Positions 55,649-60,127 of a stretch of DNA of 60,127 bases are shown here, piece by piece. The position numbers were made by a program, and so were the translations under genes. The notes beneath the pieces were generated by a model. It saw nothing but the letters and a program-made list of their open reading frames with translations, was not told the origin of the DNA and did no database searches. Within the stretch, counting starts at the first letter, position 1. Each line of letters opens with the position of its first letter. Origin of the DNA: Desulforhabdus sp. TSK (GTDB lineage: Bacteria; Desulfobacterota; Syntrophobacteria; Syntrophobacterales; Syntrophobacteraceae); assembly GCF_022836495.1 (NCBI RefSeq), contig NZ_BQXM01000033.1, positions 1 to 60,127 of the forward strand, read 5' to 3'.

Positions 55649-56458
55649 TTAGGGTAAAAAGACCACTTGCCGTTTGCCCGTCATGGGAACATCCTGCACC
55701 CAGACCCGCGTCTCGTAGACCCTTTCGAGGATCTCCGCCGTCAGGACTTCTTCGGTGGGCCCATCCGCCACGACGGCACCCTCCTTGAGAAAAATCATTC
55801 TCCGGCAAAACAGGGCCGCCAGGTTGACATCATGCAAAACCGTCAGGACGGTCAGTCCCTCCTCGCGGTTGAGCCGGTCCAATACCCGGAAGACCTGCAG
55901 CTTTCGATGGACATCCATGGCGGAAGTCGCTTCATCCAGGAGGAGAACCGGGGCTTCCTGAGCCAGGGCGCGGCCCATCACCACACGCTGCCGCTCGCCG
56001 CCGCTCGTGGCCGAAATCAGCCGGTGTGAAAGCTCCTGGATGTCCATGATTTCAACGCACCGACGCACCACCCTTTCATCTTCCAAGCTGTCCATCTGCC
56101 AGCGCTTTTGATGGGGGTAACGTCCCATGCGCACGATTTCCAGGCAGGAATAGGGAAAGCGGATTTGAGATTCCTGGGCCACGGCAGCCATGCGACGGGC
56201 CCGATCCTTGGCGTTGAGGCGCTCGAGAGGGCTTCCGAGAATGCTCACCTCCCCTTCCTGAAGGGGGACGACGCCGGTCAGGGTCAGGAGCAGTGTCGTC
56301 TTCCCCGATCCGTTGGGTCCCAGGATCCCCACGAGCTCACCCGGCTGGACCTCGAAGGAGACCCCCTTGAGCACCTCATGGCCTGGATACCCGCAGCGGA
56401 GGCCCTCCACCCGGATCAGAGCTGAAGATACTTCTTGCGATGCATCAGGAGAAAGCAA
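55649..56458 (-). CDS. ABC transporter ATPase (BtuD/FecE-like)
   Basis: A 269-residue ABC ATPase with Walker A GPNGSGKTT, Q-loop AAVAQES, signature TSGGERQRVVMGRAL, Walker B VLLLDEATS and the H-loop LTVLHDVNLAA. The FecE/BtuD subfamily fits the partner genes. Start: TTG 56458 with GGGAGGA eight bases upstream, 43 bases inside the permease gene, so the two are translationally coupled. Confidence 0.92.
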   Translation of the reverse strand: MLSPDASQEVSSALIRVEGLRCGYPGHEVLKGVSFEVQPGELVGILGPNGSGKTTLLLTLTGVVPLQEGEVSILGSPLERLNAKDRARRMAAVAQESQIRFPYSCLEIVRMGRYPHQKRWQMDSLEDERVVRRCVEIMDIQELSHRLISATSGGERQRVVMGRALAQEAPVLLLDEATSAMDVHRKLQVFRVLDRLNREEGLTVLTVLHDVNLAALFCRRMIFLKEGAVVADGPTEEVLTAEILERVYETRVWVQDVPMTGKRQVVFLP

Positions 56459-57522
56459 AAAAAAGGTCCTCCCAAAATTGCCGTCACCACTCCCACGGGA
56501 AGCTCTTCACCACCGGGGAGAATGCTGCGCGCCAGAGTGTCTGAAATGAGAACGAGGAGGGCTCCCGCAAGAATGACTGCAGGCAGCAGGCGTCGATGTT
56601 GGGGACCGAGTCCCAGGCGCACCAGGTGCGGGACCACCAGGCCGACGAATCCGATGACCCCGCTGACGGCGACAGCCGCAGCCGTCACGAGGGAGGCAGC
56701 CAGGAGCAGGCGGAAGCGCAGGCGCTGCACATTCACACCCAGCTGCTGCGCCTGAATGTCGCCAAGCGTCAAGATATCGAGCTCCCGCGCATAGGAAAGA
56801 ATGATTCCCATGCCCACGAGCAGGTACGGCAGAACCAGGAGCACGTGAACCCAGCTCTTGCCCGAGAAACTTCCCATGATCCAGAAAACGATGGTGGAGA
56901 TGGAGTCTTCATTGAGGCTCTTGAGCAGGCTGATCCAGGCGGATAGAAACGTGGAAACGATGATTCCCGCCAGCACGAGGGTCGTCGTCTGGATGCGGCC
57001 ATCCACACGCCCCAGGAGGTACACCATGTAGAGTGCCAGGACCGCCCCGGCAAAAGCGGCTGGGGGCAATGCGTTGACGCTGAGGAAATGCACGCCGCCG
57101 GCACCCAGGAGGATGGCGAGGGAAGCCCCGAAAGCCGCCCCCGTGGAGACTCCCAGGGTAAACGGATCGGCCAGGGGGTTCAGCAGCACCCCCTGGTAGA
57201 CCGCCCCGGCCAGGGCCAGCGCCCCTCCCACCACCAAAGCCAGGCACACCCGGGCCAGCCGCACATGGAGAACGATATAGCGGGCGGTTTCATCCACCCC
57301 CTGCGCCGCCGAGGGGTCCAGAGGGGAAGCCCAGAGGCGCAGGATGGATGCATAGGGAATTTTGTACGCCCCGATCCCGGAGGTCAAGAAAGCGGCCAGA
57401 GCAATGGTCAGCAGCAACAAAAGGGGCAGCAGGAAGGGCACGGAAAGAAAAGGTCTTCTTTCTTTCCCATGTTCTCCCCAAGAAGGACCACCCTGCGGCA
57501 ATGGATCCCTCCCTTCTTTCAC
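56416..57522 (-). CDS. ABC transporter permease (BtuC/FecD-like)
   Basis: A 368-residue FecCD-family permease with about ten transmembrane segments. LARVCLALVVGGALALAGAVYQGVLLNPLADP and GFVGLVVPHLVRLGLGPQHRRLLP are the family signatures (the second contacts the ATPase). A basic N-terminal extension of about 25 residues precedes the first helix; the start may lie slightly downstream of GTG 57522. Lies between cbiL and the ATPase gene. Confidence 0.9.
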   Translation of the reverse strand: MKEGRDPLPQGGPSWGEHGKERRPFLSVPFLLPLLLLLTIALAAFLTSGIGAYKIPYASILRLWASPLDPSAAQGVDETARYIVLHVRLARVCLALVVGGALALAGAVYQGVLLNPLADPFTLGVSTGAAFGASLAILLGAGGVHFLSVNALPPAAFAGAVLALYMVYLLGRVDGRIQTTTLVLAGIIVSTFLSAWISLLKSLNEDSISTIVFWIMGSFSGKSWVHVLLVLPYLLVGMGIILSYARELDILTLGDIQAQQLGVNVQRLRFRLLLAASLVTAAAVAVSGVIGFVGLVVPHLVRLGLGPQHRRLLPAVILAGALLVLISDTLARSILPGGEELPVGVVTAILGGPFFCFLLMHRKKYLQL

Positions 57523-57567
57523 CCTGCATCCTTCCCGTTCGCCATGGATCTGGGAGCTCCGCCCCTT

Positions 57568-58302
57568 TCAGGACTCCAGCCCACGCTTCTTGAGGATCAT
57601 GAGGGAAAGGTAGTGAGGCTGCTGCATTGCCTGAAGCTTCTGGAAGTCGTGCTCCACGATCTGGCCTTCCTGCCCGCAGCGGCTCACAAAGCAGCAGGAA
57701 TCCTGGAGTCCCGTTTCCTGGATTCGCCCCAAAATGTGAGGGAACTGCTTGTAGGTCTTCATGAGAACCACATTGTCCGAAACATCCACGACTTCCTTCA
57801 GGCGGTCTCCACCCTTGGCCCCCGAAATGATGGTGATGACTTCCTCCCCTTCCGCCAGGGGCATGTTGGCACAGGCCGCCGCCGCCTGAAAAGAGGTGAT
57901 GCCGGGAATGCTGGTGACCTTCACGCCGGGGAGTCGCTTCCGAATTTTCCTCATGAGATAAATGAAGGTGCTGAAGGTCAGGGGATCGCCCAAGGTCAAA
58001 AAGGCCGCATCCTTACCCTGCCGCAGGACCTCGACGACTTTCTCGCAGTTGGCCTGCCAGGCATCTTCGAGACGCTCGGGGTTGAAAGTCATGGGAAAGG
58101 CAAGATGATCCACGGGTGTATGGGACGGAAGATGGTCCCGAACGATGTCAAGGGCGAGACTGTAGTCGTTCTTGCTGGAGGCCGCCGCAAAAACATGGGC
58201 CACCTCTTTGATGACCTTCACCGCCTTGAGTGTCAAGAGCTCCGGGTCTCCGGGGCCTACACCGATACCATACAAGGTGCCAAGCATAGCTTCTTTCCTC
58301 AT
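57568..58302 (-). CDS. cbiL: Cobalt-precorrin-2 C20-methyltransferase
   Basis: A 244-residue tetrapyrrole methyltransferase. GIGVGPGDPELLTLKAVKVI is the CbiL/CobI N-terminus; TLGDPLTFSTFIYLMRKI, SIPGITSFQAAAACANMPLA and VVLMKTYKQ follow. Start ATG overlaps the cbiC stop by 4 bases (ATGA). Confidence 0.95.
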   Translation of the reverse strand: MRKEAMLGTLYGIGVGPGDPELLTLKAVKVIKEVAHVFAAASSKNDYSLALDIVRDHLPSHTPVDHLAFPMTFNPERLEDAWQANCEKVVEVLRQGKDAAFLTLGDPLTFSTFIYLMRKIRKRLPGVKVTSIPGITSFQAAAACANMPLAEGEEVITIISGAKGGDRLKEVVDVSDNVVLMKTYKQFPHILGRIQETGLQDSCCFVSRCGQEGQIVEHDFQKLQAMQQPHYLSLMILKKRGLES

Positions 58303-58967
58303 TCGTTTGATGTCTTAGCCCGTTCCAAAAGAGCATGCAGGATAGCCACTGCGACGGAGCTGCCCCCTTTGCGCCCGAGGATGGTGATCGCGGGCTGTTC
58401 GGTCATTTGCCAGAGCATCTCCTTGGACTCCGCAGCCTGGACGAAGCCCACGGGAACGCCGACGACCAACGCCGGCCGAACCCCCGCATCCCTTATGAGT
58501 CGAGAGACCTCCAGCAGCGCCGTGGGGGCATTTCCGATGGCCAGAATGGCGCCATTGAACCGAGGCGCATAATGCCTGAATGCGGCCACAGACCGGGTGG
58601 TCCCCCATTTTTCCGCCCATTCCTGGCTGTCGGCGTGGGTCGCCGGGGTCACCACGCTGTTTCCAAACCACTGCAGCCGCCAGGGTGACAAACCCACCTG
58701 GATCATGCGGGTGTCGGTGATAATCTCGGCTCCCCTCTTGAGAGCTTCGATACCGGCGGCAACAGCCCGGGGATGAAACCGCATCCCGTTGGCATAGTCG
58801 AAATCGCCCGTCGTGTGGATCACACGGCGAACCACCTGCCATTGCTCGGGGGTAAAGGAATGATCCCCCATTTCGGCATCGATGATCCGGAAACTTTCCT
58901 CTTCGATCCGGCGGCCTGCCTCGACCAGCCCTGTCCGATTGATGTTGGCGCTCTGCGGAGGATTCAT
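58299..58967 (-). CDS. cbiC: Cobalt-precorrin-8 methylmutase
   Basis: A 222-residue CbiC/CobH that moves the C11 methyl group to C12. The catalytic His lies in VIHTTGDFDYA. NGAILAIGNAPTAL and VVGVPVGFVQAAESKE are further signatures. ATG 58967 begins close to the conserved region; a TTG at 59009 would add 14 residues. First gene of the operon, about 60 bases past the leader terminator. Confidence 0.94.
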   Translation of the reverse strand: MNPPQSANINRTGLVEAGRRIEEESFRIIDAEMGDHSFTPEQWQVVRRVIHTTGDFDYANGMRFHPRAVAAGIEALKRGAEIITDTRMIQVGLSPWRLQWFGNSVVTPATHADSQEWAEKWGTTRSVAAFRHYAPRFNGAILAIGNAPTALLEVSRLIRDAGVRPALVVGVPVGFVQAAESKEMLWQMTEQPAITILGRKGGSSVAVAILHALLERAKTSNE

Positions 58968-59023
58968 TGTTGTCTCATGCCCCTGTTCATCCCCATTTCC
59001 TTCGTGCAACCCGGTCCCCGCTC

Positions 59024-59070
59024 AAAAAAAAAGTCCTCGAACCTCCAAAATGTACGGAGATTTCAAGGAC
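59024..59070 (-). terminator. Strong intrinsic terminator in the cbi leader
   Basis: On the minus strand a stem of about 13 pairs (59057-59070 with 59033-59046, one wobble and a small bulge) is followed by nine T. It stands between the cobalamin riboswitch and cbiC, about 210 bases past the aptamer, so it is the likely regulated stop. Confidence 0.85.
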
Positions 59071-59279
59071 TGCACCCAGCTTGACTTCATCCTCAAATGC
59101 TTGCTTGGGGGAATGCCTCGCTCCCCCGGGAATTCTCCACTCTCCCGGCGATCCAAGGGGAAAGTGCCTTTCCGCATCATGCTCCACGCAGACGGAAAGG
59201 GCCGACCAAGGGGTAGGCGCTCCATAAAGTATGTCAGGGTACGGGAGCATCTCACAGCCTCGACGGCAGAGTCCCTTAT

Positions 59280-59455
59280 TAGCTCCAGGCAGGTTTTCTG
59301 GCTCACGGATCAGCCTACTCACCATCCCTTCCCAGCGCGTTCAACCCCGTGCCAGTGGTCGTCATGGCTTTCGTCCCCGTTTACAGCGGCGGGACCGCGA
59401 CGGACTTTCACCGTCTTCCCTTTTAAACCCTCTCTTCATCAAGTACCTGAAACCA
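59280..59455 (-). promoter_or_regulatory. Cobalamin (B12) riboswitch aptamer
   Basis: Read on the minus strand it shows AGGGAAGACGGTGAAAGTCC, CGCTGTAAACGGGGACGAAA, CCACTGGCACGGG, TGGGAAGG and GTGAGCCAGAAAACCTGCC, the ordered B12-box elements of the AdoCbl class. A closing helix pairs CAGGT near 59449 with ACCTG near 59285. Cobalamin should shut off the downstream corrin and transport genes, and the terminator at 59024-59070 is the plausible effector. Confidence 0.93.
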
Positions 59456-60043
59456 TTTTATGCCAAAGAGCAGATGATACGCCACACCATCTCTAACGTA
59501 TTTGCACCGCCGCGTCAATGCCAAGGGTTGTTTTGCTAGAAAGATTGGGGACAAACGGTTACTCAAGCTGATCGGCCGCTACCTTCAAGCCGGATTGACC
59601 CCTTAAACGGTGTGCCCGGCGGCAAGACGTATTTGATCAGGAGAGCTCCCTCGTCGATTAGGGGTAAGACACTGAGCAGCCCAAGCCATGCGGCAAGCCC
59701 TCCAAACGCCGGCAACATGATTTCCGCCAGCACGGTCAGGCCCTGCGGTGAGCAAAAGCAAATTAGACCTTTTTGCGCAGGCCATTGCCAATACGGATCA
59801 ATAGCCCTGAACCGATGGGCCGGCACTGTTCGGTCAAGCCGATACGACCGAACATCATCGGAAAGACAGACTTGACTCCATTCTCAACCGCCGGCACCGA
59901 CAGGACATCTTCAGCAGCACGATCTGACTCTGCAAGCTCGACAATGGATAGACGGCTGCCTTGGCCCCTTGGGCGACCTGCCACTCCCGCCAGGCGATAT
60001 CTAAGTACCTGAGCGTATATTTCTTAACATTTTGTCTTGCTGT
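59456..60043. other. Non-coding stretch upstream of the riboswitch
   Basis: About 590 bases with no credible gene. The cbi promoter should lie in its first 100 bases. Short frames around 59560-59990 on the minus strand contain a hydrophobic run and an end resembling a decayed sorting-signal tail, but stops interrupt them; probably degraded coding DNA. Confidence 0.4.
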
Positions 60044-60109
60044 CCGTTCGCCCTGAGCCTGTCGAAGGGCACAACCAGACATGCCCTTCGACAGGCTCAG
60101 GGCGAACGG
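60044..60109. repeat. Perfect 28-base inverted repeat at the window end
   Basis: Arms 60044-60071 and 60082-60109 (starting CCGTTCGCCCTGAGCCTG and ending GCGAACGG) are perfect reverse complements around a 10-base loop. This GCCCTGAGCCTGTCGAAGGGC palindrome type is widespread in bacterial genomes as a dispersed repeat. Confidence 0.9.
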
Positions 60110-60127
60110 TTCGTTTTGTTAGAAAAC

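Noticed and set aside
57088-58572. 494-residue plus-strand frame across cbiL, permease and cbiC
   Set aside because: Runs antisense through three conserved genes and has no recognisable family.
59563-59984. PEP-CTERM-like tail (GSGLL ... RKK)
   Set aside because: The match is short, lacks the PEP motif and sits in a frame without a credible start; at most a decayed remnant.
1-60127. CRISPR arrays, rRNA genes, prophage genes
   Set aside because: No regularly spaced direct repeats, no rRNA-like sequence and no phage structural or integrase genes were seen.

Overview
The window looks like chromosomal DNA of an anaerobic deltaproteobacterium (Desulfobacterota). A syntrophic or sulfate-reducing member of the Syntrophobacterales type is my best guess. 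This rests on gene content: the anaerobic (early cobalt insertion) corrin pathway, a RACo-like corrinoid activator, a PaaK-type CoA ligase, GspE/PilT-type ATPases and a deltaproteobacterial-style rpsF-rpsR-rplI-dnaB cluster. No rRNA, CRISPR array, prophage or intact insertion sequence was seen. One tRNA (Leu-CAG) is present.

Layout. (1) Positions 1-5789, accessory: a minus-strand operon of a PLD-type nuclease with zinc ribbons, a large SNF2/RapA-like helicase and a small toxin-antitoxin-like pair. About 1.1 kb of gene-poor DNA separates it from the 3' side of the tRNA-Leu gene. This is the best candidate for an undescribed defence system. (2) 5975-16354, core: ribF on the plus strand, then minus-strand hflX, a phenylacetate-CoA-ligase-like gene, dnaB, rplI, a DUF2232 membrane protein, rpsR, rpsF, an FtsB/DivIC-like gene and a RACo-like ATPase. 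(3) 16545-30051, housekeeping mix: khpA, a Cys-rich small protein, a GT9 heptosyltransferase, an acyl-CoA synthetase, an AcuB-like CBS protein, an ABM protein, the (p)ppGpp enzyme, ispG, glgA, hsp20, a HAD phosphatase and mgtE. (4) 30294-36004: a tight minus-strand operon that combines a PilB-like ATPase, a response regulator, a histidine kinase, a degenerate di-iron/MBL protein and a GspE_N-PilT fusion. It looks like a signalling module for surface motility or secretion. (5) 36447-49031: rpoH, then cmk, rpsA and sppA, a YciO-type gene, ppx/gppA, guaB-guaA, UPF0280, a YfcE-like phosphodiesterase, a HIT protein and a LapA-like membrane protein. (6) 49178-59455: a ten-gene minus-strand corrin operon (cbiC, cbiL, btuC/D/F-like, cbiD, cbiET, cbiF, cbiG, cbiH) behind a cobalamin riboswitch and a strong intrinsic terminator.

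Several families of palindromic repeats are scattered between genes. They include a tandem ACGCTGA element present twice, one copy of which carries a second palindrome inside it. hflX appears to start at an AUC codon, judged from its Shine-Dalgarno sequence and family conservation.
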